From contig NZ_LR026978.1 of the NCBI RefSeq assembly GCF_900604315.1, positions 3,668,013 to 3,732,012 of the forward strand: 64,000 bases of DNA. The letters run 5' to 3'. The DNA is from [Erwinia] mediterraneensis (lineage in GTDB: Bacteria; Pseudomonadota; Gammaproteobacteria; Enterobacterales; Enterobacteriaceae). The notes beneath the pieces were generated by a model. The model saw only the letters and a list, made by a program, of their open reading frames with translations. It made no database searches and was not told where the DNA came from. The translations under genes and the position numbers were made by a program. Shown piece after piece: positions 9,514 to 19,626 of the stretch (the first letter of the stretch is position 1; each line of letters starts with the position of its first letter).

Positions 9514-10956
9514 ATGTCAAGACGTCTCAGAAGAACCAAGATCGTTACTACCCTCGGACCGGCAACCGATCGCGATAATAATCTCGAAAAAATCATCGCC
9601 GCAGGTGCGAACGTGGTACGTCTCAACTTCTCTCATGGCACGCCAGAAGATCATCAGCTGCGAGCCAATAAAGTACGCGAAATCGCGGCGAAGCTGGGAC
9701 GCCATGTGGCGATTCTCGGTGACCTGCAGGGGCCAAAAATCCGTGTTTCTACCTTCAAAGAAGGTAAAGTCTTCCTGAACGTAGGCGATCGCTTTCTGCT
9801 GGACGCCACCCTGGATAAAGGCGAAGGGGATAAAGAAAAAGTCGGCATCGACTATAAAGGTCTGCCTGCCGATGTGGTACCAGGCGACATTCTGTTGCTG
9901 GACGACGGCCGCGTACAGCTGAAAGTGCTGGAAATTCAGGGCCTGAAAGTCTTTACCGAAGTCACGGTAGGCGGCCCGCTCTCCAACAATAAAGGCATCA
10001 ACAAACTGGGCGGCGGTCTTTCTGCGGAAGCTCTGACGGAAAAAGATAAGGCCGATATTATTACCGCAGCCAAAATCAACGTCGACTACCTGGCGGTCTC
10101 CTTCCCGCGCAGCGGCGCAGATCTGCATTATGCGCGTCGTCTGGCGCGTGAAGCTGGCTGTGAAGCGATGATCGTCGCCAAAGTTGAACGTGCGGAAGCG
10201 GTGGCGACACAGGAAGCCATGGATGACATCATTCTTGCCTCTGACGTGGTGATGGTGGCGCGTGGCGACCTGGGCGTGGAAATTGGCGATCCTGAACTGG
10301 TCGGTATCCAGAAAGCCCTGATCCGTCGTGCACGTCAGCTGAACCGTACCATTATTACCGCAACGCAGATGATGGAATCGATGATCACTAACCCGATGCC
10401 GACGCGCGCGGAAGTGATGGACGTGGCTAACGCGGTGCTGGACGGCACTGATGCGGTAATGCTCTCAGCGGAAACCGCGGCAGGTCAGTATCCGGCGGAA
10501 ACCGTCTCGGCGATGGCAAAAGTCTGCCTCGGCGCTGAGAAGATCCCCAGCGTGAACGTCTCCAAACACCGTCTGGACGTACAGTTCGATAACGTGGAAG
10601 AAGCCATTGCCATGTCGGCGATGTATACCGCCAACCATCTGCAGGGCGTAACCGCTATCATTACCATGACAGAATCAGGCCGCACCGCACTGATGACCTC
10701 ACGTATCACCTCCGGGCTGCCGATTTTCGCCATGTCGCGTCATGAACGCACCCTGAATCTGACGGCGCTGTATCGCGGCGTGACGCCGGTCTATTTTGAC
10801 AGCGATAATGACGGCGTGGCTGCTGCGCACGATGCCATCAACCTGCTGCGTGATAAAGGCTTCCTCGTCTCTGGCGATCTGGTGATCGTAACGCAGGGCG
10901 ATGTGATGGGTACCACCGGGACCACCAACACCACCCGAGTGCTGCGCGTCGACTAA
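9514..10956 (+). CDS. pykA: Pyruvate kinase II
   Basis: The 480-residue enzyme converts phosphoenolpyruvate and ADP to pyruvate and [15 protein letters not shown] at the N-terminus, [10 protein letters not shown], the catalytic-lysine region [25 protein letters not shown] and [10 protein letters not shown] are all present. Length equals E. coli PykA. ATG 9514 follows GGAG. It is downstream of hexR in the same direction but has its own upstream region with a CRP-like site, and ends at a clear terminator. Confidence 0.97.
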   Translation: MSRRLRRTKIVTTLGPATDRDNNLEKIIAAGANVVRLNFSHGTPEDHQLRANKVREIAAKLGRHVAILGDLQGPKIRVSTFKEGKVFLNVGDRFLLDATLDKGEGDKEKVGIDYKGLPADVVPGDILLLDDGRVQLKVLEIQGLKVFTEVTVGGPLSNNKGINKLGGGLSAEALTEKDKADIITAAKINVDYLAVSFPRSGADLHYARRLAREAGCEAMIVAKVERAEAVATQEAMDDIILASDVVMVARGDLGVEIGDPELVGIQKALIRRARQLNRTIITATQMMESMITNPMPTRAEVMDVANAVLDGTDAVMLSAETAAGQYPAETVSAMAKVCLGAEKIPSVNVSKHRLDVQFDNVEEAIAMSAMYTANHLQGVTAIITMTESGRTALMTSRITSGLPIFAMSRHERTLNLTALYRGVTPVYFDSDNDGVAAAHDAINLLRDKGFLVSGDLVIVTQGDVMGTTGTTNTTRVLRVD

Positions 10957-10991
10957 CATCACGCCCGCTTACCGGCTATAACTTCATGGAT

Positions 10992-11023
10992 AACGCGACT
11001 GCTGCCAGTCGCGTTTTATTTTC
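10992..11023 (+). terminator. Rho-independent terminator of pykA
   Basis: A 10-bp stem (AACGCGACTG / CAGTCGCGTT) with a CTGC loop is followed by TTATTTT. It ends less than 20 nt before the next gene's start, so that gene either has a promoter inside pykA's tail or relies on read-through. Confidence 0.85.
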
Positions 11024-11040
11024 TCTGACAAGGAGGCCGG

Positions 11041-12273
11041 ATGGCCCGTTATCAACCTGTATCCCGTCTTAACGGCCGCGCCCTGCTGTTTCCTCTGGCA
11101 CTGGTGCTGTTTGAGTTCGCCACTTATATTGCCCATGACATGATTCAGCCTGGCATGCTGATGGTTACCCATGAATTTGCGGTGGGCCCGCAATGGGTGT
11201 CTACTTCCCTCACCGCCTACCTGATGGGTGGCGTAGTGCTGCAATGGTTGCTGGGACCGCTGTCAGATAAATATGGACGCCGCCCGGTGATGCTGTGCGG
11301 TATTCTGTTTTTTGCCGCGGCCTGTATCGCCACCACCTGGGTAACAACGATTGAGCAGTTTGTGACGCTGCGTTTTGTCCAGGGGATCAGTCTCTGCTTT
11401 ATCGGCGCAGTAGGCTATGCCGCCGTACAGGAAGCGTTCGATGAAGCGCTGGCGGTGCGCATGATGGCGCTGATGGCCAACGTGGCGCTGCTGGCCCCGC
11501 TGGCCGGACCGCTGGCGGGTGCAGCCTGGCTGACCGTGGCCAGCTGGCGCAGCATGTTCTGGCTGTTCAGCGCCTGCAGCCTGCTGGCCTTTTTTGTGCT
11601 GCTGCGCGTGATGCCAGAAACCGCAGGAGACCGCAGCCACTCCATCGCCCTCGGCAATCTGGCGCGCAGCTATGGTCGTCTGGTGAAGGATCGCCAGGTA
11701 ATGTACGGATCTCTCGCCATCGGGCTGGTGTTTATCCCGATACTCACCTGGGTAGCGCTCTCACCGGTGATTCTGATCCATGATGAGGGCTTGTCGCGCA
11801 TGCAGTATGCCCTGCTACAGTTGCCGGTGTTTCTGGCGATGATTCTGGGTAACCTGGCGCTGGGGAAACTGGCCGGGCGGGTGCCGATTGAGCAGCCGGT
11901 AAAATTTGCCGCCTGGCCGATTCTGATCGGGTTGAGTCTGGCGTTCGGCGCTAATCTGCTCGACCGCCACAGCTATCTGCTGCTCACGGCGGGCCTGAGC
12001 CTCTACGCCTTTGGTGCTGGCATGGTGAATGCCGGTCTTTATCGCCTGACGCTCTACGCCAGTAATGAAGGGAAAGGCAGTGTGGCGGCGATGCTGGGTA
12101 TGGTGAGTATCCTGGTGCTGGCCGCAGGCATTGAGCTGGCGAAAAGTGGCTACTTCCACGGCGGCCCGCCCTGGTTTAGCGCCATCAATTTCGTCAGCGG
12201 GCTGCTGTGGTTTGGGTTAATTCTGCTGTTTATGCAGGAAAGGAAGCGACGCAGTAAGCTGCACGCGGCCTGA
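11041..12273 (+). CDS. mdfA: MdfA-type multidrug MFS transporter
   Basis: This 410-residue, 12-segment major facilitator protein strongly resembles E. coli MdfA, which exports drugs and cations against protons. The N-terminus has LVLFEFATYIAHDMIQPGML, placing Glu25 and Asp33 at the positions of the essential MdfA Glu26 and Asp34. Motif A (GPLSDKYGRRPVML) and RFVQGISLCFIGAVGYAAVQE also match. A strong AAGGAGG precedes the ATG. E. coli carries mdfA elsewhere, not between pykA and lpxM. The pykA terminator sits immediately upstream. Confidence 0.85.
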   Translation: MARYQPVSRLNGRALLFPLALVLFEFATYIAHDMIQPGMLMVTHEFAVGPQWVSTSLTAYLMGGVVLQWLLGPLSDKYGRRPVMLCGILFFAAACIATTWVTTIEQFVTLRFVQGISLCFIGAVGYAAVQEAFDEALAVRMMALMANVALLAPLAGPLAGAAWLTVASWRSMFWLFSACSLLAFFVLLRVMPETAGDRSHSIALGNLARSYGRLVKDRQVMYGSLAIGLVFIPILTWVALSPVILIHDEGLSRMQYALLQLPVFLAMILGNLALGKLAGRVPIEQPVKFAAWPILIGLSLAFGANLLDRHSYLLLTAGLSLYAFGAGMVNAGLYRLTLYASNEGKGSVAAMLGMVSILVLAAGIELAKSGYFHGGPPWFSAINFVSGLLWFGLILLFMQERKRRSKLHAA

Positions 12274-12280
12274 CAGACAG

Positions 12281-12301
12281 CGGGCCGTCACAAAAGGCCC
12301 G
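12281..12301. terminator. Hairpin between convergent mdfA and lpxM
   Basis: CGGGCC and GGCCCG pair around a 9-nt loop between the two stop codons. The stem is short and lacks a long T-run, so it is only a possible terminator. Confidence 0.45.
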
Positions 12302-12309
12302 TTATCTGC

Positions 12310-13281
12310 TTAGCGCGGATAGATATCTTTGCGCTTGTAAGGTTCAATATCCCCGACTTTGCGCGTTTTCAGCAGTTTCAGAATCCAGGTGTACTGCTCA
12401 GGATGGGGACGCACAAAAGCTTCGACCTCTTCATTCATCCGGCGCGCCTGGGTGTTATTATCCGCCTCCAGCAGATCATCCATGGGCGGATGGATATAGA
12501 TTTCCAGCCGATGCGTGTCGCTGTTATACACCGGAAACAGCGGCACCACGCGTGCCCGGCATACCTTCATCAGGCGTCCAATGGCGGGCAAAGTTGCCTT
12601 GTAGGTGGCGAAGAAGTCGACAAACTCGCTCTGCTCAGCGCCGTGATCCTCATCCGGCAGATAGTAGCCCCAGTAACCCTGACGCATTGAGCTGATAAAG
12701 GGCTTGATGCCATCATTGCGTGCATGCAGACGACCTCCGAAACGGCGACGCGCCCGGTTCCAGACATAATCCATCAGCGGATCGCTCTGATGATGGAACA
12801 TCGCCGCCATTTTCTGCCCTTCCGCCGCCAGCAGCATGGCGGGGATATCGATGCCCCAGCCGTGAGGAACCAGTAAAATCACGTTTTGCTCTTCCGCGCG
12901 CATCTGGTCGATGATTTCCCGTCCATGCCAGTCCACGTGCTGCAGAATGCGCTGCGGATCGCGCATGCCCAGTTCCGCCATCATCGCTATCGCCTGAGGC
13001 GCCGTGGCGAACATACGATCGATAATCGCCTCCCGCTCCGCCTCAGAGCATTCCGGCATGCAATAGAAAAGATTGATGCGGGCACGACGACGTGCGCCTT
13101 TTGCCAGTTTACCTGCCATTTTCCCCAGGCCACCCAGCAGCGGATCGCGCACAGAGGCTGGCAGGCAGGCCATACCGGCCAGAGCGCCAAGCGCCAGCCA
13201 GTTGCCCCAGTATTTAGGCCGTAAAAATGAAGTTTGAAAAACGGGAATAAATTCGCTGTTATTTTTCTTTCTGGTTTCCAT
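12310..13281 (-). CDS. lpxM: Lipid A myristoyltransferase LpxM (MsbB)
   Basis: The 323-residue inner-membrane acyltransferase (E. coli LpxM is also 323) adds the last secondary acyl chain to Kdo2-lipid A. The catalytic HX4D motif is visible in [15 protein letters not shown], an N-terminal hydrophobic segment ([17 protein letters not shown]) anchors it, and [19 protein letters not shown] is characteristic. GAGG precedes the ATG. It follows mepM in the same direction but is separated from it by a terminator. Confidence 0.95.
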   Translation of the reverse strand: METRKKNNSEFIPVFQTSFLRPKYWGNWLALGALAGMACLPASVRDPLLGGLGKMAGKLAKGARRRARINLFYCMPECSEAEREAIIDRMFATAPQAIAMMAELGMRDPQRILQHVDWHGREIIDQMRAEEQNVILLVPHGWGIDIPAMLLAAEGQKMAAMFHHQSDPLMDYVWNRARRRFGGRLHARNDGIKPFISSMRQGYWGYYLPDEDHGAEQSEFVDFFATYKATLPAIGRLMKVCRARVVPLFPVYNSDTHRLEIYIHPPMDDLLEADNNTQARRMNEEVEAFVRPHPEQYTWILKLLKTRKVGDIEPYKRKDIYPR

Positions 13282-13354
13282 GCACTCGCCTCAATCAATG
13301 ACCGGCTAATGATAATGTTGGCGACTGATTTTGCAATCATCTGACCTGATATAA

Positions 13355-13383
13355 TAAAAAACCGACGGATTTCCGTCGGTTTT
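13355..13383 (-). terminator. Rho-independent terminator of mepM
   Basis: An 8-bp stem (ACCGACGG / CCGTCGGT) flanked by A-runs and T-runs lies 22 nt past the mepM stop; on the minus strand it ends in TTTTTT. It may also work in the other direction. Confidence 0.85.
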
Positions 13384-13404
13384 CGCGCGTTCAGCAACAA
13401 AAAG

Positions 13405-14733
13405 TTAATTCATTGCCAGTTGTGGACGCCACTCTTTCACCTGCTTCAGATAATCGGCGCGATCTTTACCGGTCAGGCCTTCCATACGCGGCAGTTTCGC
13501 CGTCAGCGGGTTCACAGACTGGTTGTTAATCCAGATTTCATAATGCAGATGGGGGCCGGTGGAACGCCCGGTATTGCCGGAAAGCGCAATACGATCGCCA
13601 CGTTTTACTTTCTGTCCTGGTTTTACCAGCACTTTTTTCAGGTGCATATAGCGCGTCATATACTGACGGCCATGGCGAATCGCTACATAATTCCCGGCAG
13701 CGCCGCCGTTCTTCGCCATCACCACTTCGCCATCGCCGACCGCCAGCACCGGCGTACCAATCGGCATAGCAAAATCGACGCCTTTATGCGGCGCAATACG
13801 TCCGGTCACCGGGTTAAGGCGGCGCGGATTGAAGTTAGAAGAGACACGATACTGTTTCACCGTCGGGAAGCGCATAAAACCACGCGCCAGACCTGCGCCG
13901 TTGCGATCGTAATATTTGCCATCTTCCGCGCGAAAAGCGTAATAGTCCTTGCCCGAGGCGCGGATGCGCACCCCTAACAGCTGGCTCTGTTCGCTTTTTC
14001 CATCCAGCATTTCTCGCGACATCAGCACGCTGAACTTATCGCCGCTGCGCAGCTTGCGAAAATCCATCTGCCACTGCATTGCCTTAATCACACTGTTAAT
14101 TTCAGTGCTGCTCAGGCCAGCACGGCGCGCGCTGCTGGCAAAACTGCCGCTCACTTCCCCGTTCAGCACGCTGTTTTTCCATTCACCTTTCTGCAGCACC
14201 TGCTGCATGGTGAAGCCGCCTTTCGCGTTGCGCTCATAGATGCGGGTCTCACGCCGTGACATTTCCCAGGTCACGCTTTTCAGCTGTCCCTCATCGGTGA
14301 GTGTCCAGGCCAGGGTCTGCCCGATCTGTAAGTTGCGCAGCGTTTTATCGCTGCTCACCAGCGCGCTGATATCGCCTAAATCAATACCGTACTGATTCAG
14401 GGCACTGCTCAGCGTATCGCCGGAGGAGATGGTATATTCATGAATGCCGGGCGTGGGAGGCATATCCTGATCGATATCGTCAGCAGGCAGCTCCTCTTCT
14501 GGCTCAGGCGTGCTCTGATCGATAGGCTCGCTCGCTTCCGGCAGCACCGTGCGCAGCTGATTGCTGTCCAGTTCGATATCGCGGACAACCGGCGCGACTT
14601 CTGCGGGATGATAAACGTAAGGCCGCCAGACAGCGACGGCCAGCGTTATTACAGTTAGTGACCCCAGCATAACGCGGTGGGGGCGCGGCAAATTATTAAA
14701 TGCGAGGGCGACAGAGCGGACTATCTGCTGCAC
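13405..14733 (-). CDS. mepM: Murein DD-endopeptidase MepM
   Basis: The 442-residue periplasmic enzyme cleaves D-Ala-mDAP crosslinks so that new peptidoglycan can be inserted. An N-terminal anchor (residues about 20-36), a LysM-like domain (HEYTISSGDTLSSALNQYGI) and a C-terminal M23 peptidase domain are visible. The zinc ligands lie in HKGVDFAMPIGTPV and HLHYEIW. It starts with GTG 14733 behind AGGAAAAGG. The E. coli order mepM next to znuA is conserved, with 14 nt between them, so read-through from znuA is likely. Confidence 0.95.
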   Translation of the reverse strand: MQQIVRSVALAFNNLPRPHRVMLGSLTVITLAVAVWRPYVYHPAEVAPVVRDIELDSNQLRTVLPEASEPIDQSTPEPEEELPADDIDQDMPPTPGIHEYTISSGDTLSSALNQYGIDLGDISALVSSDKTLRNLQIGQTLAWTLTDEGQLKSVTWEMSRRETRIYERNAKGGFTMQQVLQKGEWKNSVLNGEVSGSFASSARRAGLSSTEINSVIKAMQWQMDFRKLRSGDKFSVLMSREMLDGKSEQSQLLGVRIRASGKDYYAFRAEDGKYYDRNGAGLARGFMRFPTVKQYRVSSNFNPRRLNPVTGRIAPHKGVDFAMPIGTPVLAVGDGEVVMAKNGGAAGNYVAIRHGRQYMTRYMHLKKVLVKPGQKVKRGDRIALSGNTGRSTGPHLHYEIWINNQSVNPLTAKLPRMEGLTGKDRADYLKQVKEWRPQLAMN

Positions 14734-14747
14734 GTTGACCTTTTCCT

Positions 14748-15707
14748 CTATGCTCCGTTCAGGCAGCTCGCATACTGGCTCGACAGCTGTGAGAGGAATT
14801 TCACATAGCTGTCTTTGGTTAAGCTGATACCCGTACCCAGCGGATCGAGCGTGCCTTTACGCACCTGCGTTCCGCGGGCGACGGCATCGATGACTGCCGG
14901 CCTGAATTGTGGTTCAGCGAAAACACAGACGGTTTTCTGCTCAACCAGCGCTGTTCGTATTTGGTGTAAACGCTGCGCACCAGGTTGAATTTCCGGGTTT
15001 ACGGTAAAATGGCCTGTAGGGGACAAACCGTAATGCTTTTCAAAATAACGATAAGCGTCATGAAAAACGAAATAGCCCTTATTTCTGACCGGTGCGAGTT
15101 GCGTGTTAATGGCTTCGTTTGCCTTAGCCAGGCCAGCCTCAAATTGCTGCAGGTTGGCGTCAAGTTTGGCTTTGCTTTGCGGCATAAGTTCTAATAATTT
15201 GCCGTGGATTGCAACAGCAGATTGCCTTGCTATCTCAGGGGATAGCCACAGATGCATATTGTATTGACCATGATCGTGATGATGATGAGCCGCAGCAGAT
15301 TCTTCAGAATTTTCTGAGGTGTGACCCGCTTCATGTTCTTCATCCTCTTCCGCACCGGCGATCAGCAGCGGTTGTACCCCAGGCAGAGCGGCAAGCTGAA
15401 GATTTTTTTCTGCTGACAACGAGGCGACGGAACGGGTCATAAAGGCCTCCATTTCCGGACCAATCCACACCACTAAATCCGCGTTTTTTAAGCGTTTTAT
15501 ATCAGAAGGACGTAGCGCGTAATCGTGTTCGGAAGCGCCATCCGGCAGCAGAACATCCACGGGCGTTACCCCGTCGGCAATGGCAGCAGTGATAAAGCCG
15601 ATGGGTTTTAACGAGGCTACAACGTTAGCCTGGGCGCGGGTGGCAAGCGAAGCGGCTAAAGTGACCGCAAAAAGGGTAAAAGTGAGTGGCTTTTTAATGT
15701 GTAACAT
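14748..15707 (-). CDS. znuA: Zinc ABC transporter, periplasmic binding protein ZnuA
   Basis: The 319-residue precursor has a signal peptide ending near RAQA, then a cluster A-I metal-binding protein fold. The Zn ligands are expected in [21 protein letters not shown] and [16 protein letters not shown] long acidic and His-rich loop (about residues 119-149, ending HHHHDHGQ) is typical of zinc-specific ZnuA. It is divergent from znuCB across a 77-bp region with a Zur box, so all three genes should respond to zinc limitation. Confidence 0.96.
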   Translation of the reverse strand: MLHIKKPLTFTLFAVTLAASLATRAQANVVASLKPIGFITAAIADGVTPVDVLLPDGASEHDYALRPSDIKRLKNADLVVWIGPEMEAFMTRSVASLSAEKNLQLAALPGVQPLLIAGAEEDEEHEAGHTSENSEESAAAHHHHDHGQYNMHLWLSPEIARQSAVAIHGKLLELMPQSKAKLDANLQQFEAGLAKANEAINTQLAPVRNKGYFVFHDAYRYFEKHYGLSPTGHFTVNPEIQPGAQRLHQIRTALVEQKTVCVFAEPQFRPAVIDAVARGTQVRKGTLDPLGTGISLTKDSYVKFLSQLSSQYASCLNGA

Positions 15708-15736
15708 AATGCTTCATTCCATCGTGACTTGTGGGT

Positions 15737-15759
15737 GAAATGTGATATTATAACATTCT
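15737..15759. promoter_or_regulatory. Zur box between znuA and znuC
   Basis: The 23-bp element reads GAAATGTGATA-T-TATAACATTCT, nearly identical to the enterobacterial Zur consensus (GAAATGTTATA and its complement). It lies between divergent znuA and znuC, so zinc-loaded Zur should repress both. Confidence 0.93.
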
Positions 15760-15784
15760 AAATTCAGTGCAACCTGTAAATAAC

Positions 15785-16540
15785 ATGCCTTCACTCGTCT
15801 CGCTTGAAAATGTTCAGGTCAAATTTGGCCAACGTCCGGTGCTGGCGGGCATCAGCCTGTCGCTGATGCCCGGTCGCATTCTGACATTACTCGGTCCCAA
15901 CGGTGCCGGCAAATCTACGCTGGTACGCGTGGTGCTGGGTTTGATTGCCCCCACGGGCGGTCGCGTCCAGCGCAGCACCGGGCTACGTATCGGTTATGTG
16001 CCGCAAAAACTACATATCGATCCCACCCTGCCGCTGACGGTGGAACGCTTTATGCGCCTTTCCCCCGGCAGCAAAGCTTCAGGCATTCTGCCCGCCCTGA
16101 AACGTGTGCAGGCGGGCCATCTGCTGCATGCCCCGTTGCAAAAACTCTCGGGGGGTGAAACCCAGCGCGTGTTGCTGGCGCGGGCGCTGCTGAACCAGCC
16201 ACAGCTGCTGGTGCTGGATGAACCCACGCAGGGGGTGGATGTGAATGGTCAGGTGGCCCTCTATGATCTGATCGATCAGCTGCGCCAGGAACTGAATTGC
16301 GCTGTTCTGATGGTTTCCCATGACCTGCATCTGGTAATGGCGAAAACTGACGAGGTGCTCTGCCTGAATCATCATATCTGCTGCTCAGGCACGCCAGAGG
16401 CGGTTTCCCAGCATCCCGAATTTATTGCGATGTTCGGCCCCCGCGGCGCGCAGCAGCTGGCTATCTATCGCCATCATCATAATCATCGTCACGACCTTCA
16501 GGGACGCATTGTATTACGCAGAGGACAGGGCCAATCATGA
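15785..16540 (+). CDS. znuC: Zinc ABC transporter, ATP-binding protein ZnuC
   Basis: The 251-residue ATPase (same length as E. coli ZnuC) powers ZnuB-mediated zinc import. Walker A is GPNGAGKST, the signature LSGGETQRV, Walker [13 protein letters not shown], and the switch His is in MVSHDLHL. A His-rich tail ([10 protein letters not shown]) is typical of the family. ATG 15785 is chosen over GTG 15767 because [10 protein letters not shown] aligns with the E. coli start. It overlaps znuB by 4 nt (ATGA). Confidence 0.96.
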   Translation: MPSLVSLENVQVKFGQRPVLAGISLSLMPGRILTLLGPNGAGKSTLVRVVLGLIAPTGGRVQRSTGLRIGYVPQKLHIDPTLPLTVERFMRLSPGSKASGILPALKRVQAGHLLHAPLQKLSGGETQRVLLARALLNQPQLLVLDEPTQGVDVNGQVALYDLIDQLRQELNCAVLMVSHDLHLVMAKTDEVLCLNHHICCSGTPEAVSQHPEFIAMFGPRGAQQLAIYRHHHNHRHDLQGRIVLRRGQGQS

Positions 16541-17322
16541 TCGAATTGTTGTTACCGGGCTGGCTGGGCGGCGTGATGCTGGCACTGGCGGCTGGCCCGC
16601 TGGGCTCGTTTGTAGTCTGGCGCCGGATGTCCTATTTTGGCGATACCCTTGCCCACGCCTCCCTGCTCGGCGTGGCGTTCGGCCTGCTGTTGAACATTAA
16701 TCCCTGGTACGCGGTCATTATGGTCACGGTCTGCCTGGCGCTGGGGTTGGTCTGGCTGGAGCGTCGCCCCCATCTGGCGATTGATACGCTGCTGGGGATT
16801 ATGGCGCACAGCGCATTGTCACTCGGTCTGGTGGTGGTGAGCCTGATGGCGGACGTGCGCGTGGACCTGATGGCTTACCTGTTTGGCGATCTGCTGGCGG
16901 TAACGCCACAGGATCTCGGGATGATGGCGGCTGGCGTGACGCTGGTGTTAGTGGTGATGGCGTGGCAGTGGCGCGCGCTGCTGTCAATGACCATCAGCCC
17001 GGAACTGGCGCAGGTGGACGGGATCAATATTCAGCGCACGCGTATGTTGCTGATGCTGGTGACGGCGTTAACCATTGGCGTGGCGATGAAATTTGTCGGT
17101 GCGCTGATTATCACCTCGCTGCTGATCATTCCGGCGGCGACCGCAAGGCGCTTCGCCCGTTCGCCGGAACAGATGGCTGGACTGGCCGTGCTGTTCGGCA
17201 TCGTCGCGGTTAGCGGCGGCCTGAGCTTCTCCGCGCTTTATGACACGCCGGCGGGCCCTTCTGTGGTGCTGTGCGCCGCCGTGCTGTTTATTCTCAGTAT
17301 GGTCAGGAAACCCGCAGCCTGA
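16537..17322 (+). CDS. znuB: Zinc ABC transporter, permease ZnuB
   Basis: The 261-residue ABC-3-family permease has roughly eight hydrophobic segments. Characteristic stretches are [26 protein letters not shown] and the C-terminal [26 protein letters not shown]. It is translationally coupled to znuC and completes the high-affinity zinc importer with ZnuA. Confidence 0.96.
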   Translation: MIELLLPGWLGGVMLALAAGPLGSFVVWRRMSYFGDTLAHASLLGVAFGLLLNINPWYAVIMVTVCLALGLVWLERRPHLAIDTLLGIMAHSALSLGLVVVSLMADVRVDLMAYLFGDLLAVTPQDLGMMAAGVTLVLVVMAWQWRALLSMTISPELAQVDGINIQRTRMLLMLVTALTIGVAMKFVGALIITSLLIIPAATARRFARSPEQMAGLAVLFGIVAVSGGLSFSALYDTPAGPSVVLCAAVLFILSMVRKPAA

Positions 17323-17328
17323 GGCAAA

Positions 17329-18333
17329 TCAGCTTTCGCGCGTGATGCCAAAATGACGGAACGCATGCTGTGTGGCCATCCGGCCGCGCGGCGTGCGTTG
17401 AATAAAGCCCTGCTGGATCAGGAAGGGCTCAATCACATCTTCGATGGTTTCCCGCTCTTCGCCGATAGCAGCCGCCAGGTTATCCAGTCCCACCGGTCCG
17501 CCGGTGAACTTGTCGATAATCGCCAGCAGCAGTTTGCGGTCCATATAGTCGAAACCTTCACTGTCGACGTTCAACATATCCAGCGCTTTGGCCGCCACTT
17601 CTCCACTCATCTCCCCTTCCGCACGCACTTCCGCAAAGTCGCGTACGCGGCGCAGCAGACGGTTGGCGATACGCGGCGTACCGCGTGCGCGACGCGCCAC
17701 TTCACGCGCCCCTTCCGTGCTCAGAGTCAGGCCAAGACAGGCGGCGCTGCGGCTGACAATATGCTGCAGATCGGCCACGTTATAGAATTCGAGCCGCTGT
17801 ACGATGCCAAAGCGATCGCGCAGCGGTGATGTCAGGGAACCGGCGCGGGTGGTGGCACCAATCAGGGTAAAGGGGGGCAGATCAAGCTTAATCGAACGTG
17901 CCGCCGGACCTTCGCCAATCATAATATCCAGCTGATAATCTTCCATCGCCGGATAGAGCACCTCTTCCACCACCGGTGACAGACGATGGATCTCGTCAAT
18001 AAACAGCACGTCGTGCGGCTCAAGGTTGGTAAGCATGGCGGCGAGATCGCCCGCCTTTTCCAGCACCGGGCCTGACGTGGTGCGCAGATTCACCCCCATT
18101 TCATTGGCGACGATATTCGCCAGGGTAGTTTTCCCCAGCCCCGGCGGGCCGAAAATCAGCAGATGATCCAGCGCATCGCCGCGCATTTTGGCCGCTTTGA
18201 TGAAGATCTCCATCTGCTCGCGCACCTGCGGCTGACCAACGTACTCTTCGAGGAATTTAGGCCGGATGGCGCGATCCAGACTCTCTTCTTCATTAATGGT
18301 GCCGGCGGAGACCAGGCGATCGGCTTCAATCAT
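17329..18333 (-). CDS. ruvB: Holliday junction branch-migration ATPase RuvB
   Basis: The 334-residue AAA+ helicase drives branch migration with RuvA and feeds RuvC. Walker A is [12 protein letters not shown], Walker [10 protein letters not shown], and the sensor and Arg-finger region is [18 protein letters not shown]; a winged-helix C-terminus ([16 protein letters not shown]) follows. GAGG precedes the ATG, and the gene lies 8 nt after ruvA in the SOS-regulated ruvAB operon. Confidence 0.97.
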   Translation of the reverse strand: MIEADRLVSAGTINEEESLDRAIRPKFLEEYVGQPQVREQMEIFIKAAKMRGDALDHLLIFGPPGLGKTTLANIVANEMGVNLRTTSGPVLEKAGDLAAMLTNLEPHDVLFIDEIHRLSPVVEEVLYPAMEDYQLDIMIGEGPAARSIKLDLPPFTLIGATTRAGSLTSPLRDRFGIVQRLEFYNVADLQHIVSRSAACLGLTLSTEGAREVARRARGTPRIANRLLRRVRDFAEVRAEGEMSGEVAAKALDMLNVDSEGFDYMDRKLLLAIIDKFTGGPVGLDNLAAAIGEERETIEDVIEPFLIQQGFIQRTPRGRMATQHAFRHFGITRES

Positions 18334-18341
18334 GTTTTACC

Positions 18342-18956
18342 TCAGATGGCGGCGCGCAGCGCTTCGCGAATCAATGTCTCACAGTCTGCGTCGGGACGAC
18401 CAATTTTACTGACCATCCGGCTGGCTTCCTGCGGTTTATAACCCAGCGCGACCAGCGCCGCAACCGCCTCGCCTTCCGCGTCATTGGCTCCTGAGGTGGC
18501 AGAAGGCGCGCTCAGGGTAAAGGGCGCGTCGCCGCCAAACAGATCGCCATGCATGCCTTTAAAACGGTCTTTCATCTCCACCACCAGACGCTCAGCGGTT
18601 TTTTTGCCAACGCCTGGCAGTTTCACCAGCGTAGAGACCTCTTCGCGTTCCACGGCCGTGACAAACTGCTGCGCCGACATGCCGGAAAGGATCGCCAGCG
18701 CCAGCTTGGGACCGACCCCGTTCACTTTGATCAGCTCGCGAAACAGCGCGCGCTCCTGTTTGCTGTTAAAGCCAAACAGCAGTTGCGCATCTTCACGTAC
18801 CACAAACTGGGTAAAAATCACCGCTTCCTGGTGCAGTTCAGGCAGCTCATAGAAACAGGTCATCGGCATATGCACTTCGTATCCGACGCCATTCGCTTCA
18901 ATTAATACCAGCGGCGGCTGCTTCTCAAGAATGTTGCCACGTAAACGACCTATCAC
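18342..18956 (-). CDS. ruvA: Holliday junction DNA-binding protein RuvA
   Basis: The 204-residue protein tetramerises on four-way junctions. An N-terminal OB-fold ([20 protein letters not shown]), tandem HhH motifs ([17 protein letters not shown] and [19 protein letters not shown]) and a C-terminal RuvB-binding helical domain are visible. It starts with GTG 18956 behind AAGGAAG, as in E. coli. A LexA box lies about 60 bp upstream. Confidence 0.96.
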   Translation of the reverse strand: MIGRLRGNILEKQPPLVLIEANGVGYEVHMPMTCFYELPELHQEAVIFTQFVVREDAQLLFGFNSKQERALFRELIKVNGVGPKLALAILSGMSAQQFVTAVEREEVSTLVKLPGVGKKTAERLVVEMKDRFKGMHGDLFGGDAPFTLSAPSATSGANDAEGEAVAALVALGYKPQEASRMVSKIGRPDADCETLIREALRAAI

Positions 18957-19000
18957 CTGATGGCTTCCTTAAAACGATATATGAGGCCCGATTTATAACA

Positions 19001-19028
19001 TAAAAAAGGCTGGATGAATATCCAGCCT
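19001..19028 (-). terminator. Rho-independent terminator of ruvC
   Basis: A 9-bp stem (AGGCTGGAT / ATCCAGCCT, 4-nt loop) is followed on the minus strand by TTTTTTAT. It begins 27 nt past the ruvC stop. The same stem contains the LexA box of ruvAB. Confidence 0.8.
19010..19025. promoter_or_regulatory. LexA (SOS) box of ruvAB
   Basis: CTGGATGAATATCCAG fits CTG-N10-CAG and differs little from the E. coli ruvA SOS box as I recall it (CTGGATATCTATCCAG). It lies between ruvC and ruvA, upstream of ruvA, so DNA damage should induce ruvAB but not ruvC. Confidence 0.88.
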
Positions 19029-19055
19029 GAAAACAAGCGATTACCTGACGGGGTA

Positions 19056-19583
19056 TCAGCCGGAACGCAGTCGTCCACGCGCCAGGGTCAGTTTGTTGTC
19101 GCTCAGACGCGTAGCGTTCTGGCTGACATGGCAATGGGTGATGGCGATCGCCAGCGCATCCGCCGCATCCGCCTGCGGGTTGGCGGGCAGTTTCAGCAGG
19201 GTACGCACCATGTGCTGCACCTGACTTTTCTCTGCGCTGCCGATACCGACCACCGTCTGCTTGACCTGACGCGCCGCGTATTCAAACACCGGCAGCGCCA
19301 GATTCACCGCCGCCACGATGGCCGCCCCTCGTGCCTGCCCCAGCTTCAACGCCGAGTCGGCGTTTTTCGCCATAAATACCTGCTCAATAGCAAAATAGTC
19401 AGGCGAGAACTGGGTGATAATCTCCGTTACGCCCGCGTAAATCAGCTTCAGGCGTGACGGCAAATCTGCCACGTTGGTGCGTATACAGCCGCTGCCGAGA
19501 TAGGTCAGCTGGCGGCCGGTTTGTCGGATCACACCATAACCGGTGATGCGCGAGCCGGGATCGATGCCGAGAATTATGGCCAT
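19056..19583 (-). CDS. ruvC: Crossover junction endodeoxyribonuclease RuvC
   Basis: The 175-residue RNase H-fold resolvase cuts Holliday junctions symmetrically. The acidic active site is visible as [14 protein letters not shown] (Asp7), [10 protein letters not shown] (Glu), and [12 protein letters not shown] (Asp pair). ATG 19583 follows GGAGG; the open frame beyond it has no homology. It is the last gene of a nudB-yebC-ruvC run and ends in a terminator that isolates it from ruvAB. Confidence 0.96.
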   Translation of the reverse strand: MAIILGIDPGSRITGYGVIRQTGRQLTYLGSGCIRTNVADLPSRLKLIYAGVTEIITQFSPDYFAIEQVFMAKNADSALKLGQARGAAIVAAVNLALPVFEYAARQVKQTVVGIGSAEKSQVQHMVRTLLKLPANPQADAADALAIAITHCHVSQNATRLSDNKLTLARGRLRSG

Positions 19584-19626
19584 GCTGCGCCTCCACGGGT
19601 TACTTCTGATGTGCAGGTCAGCGCCA

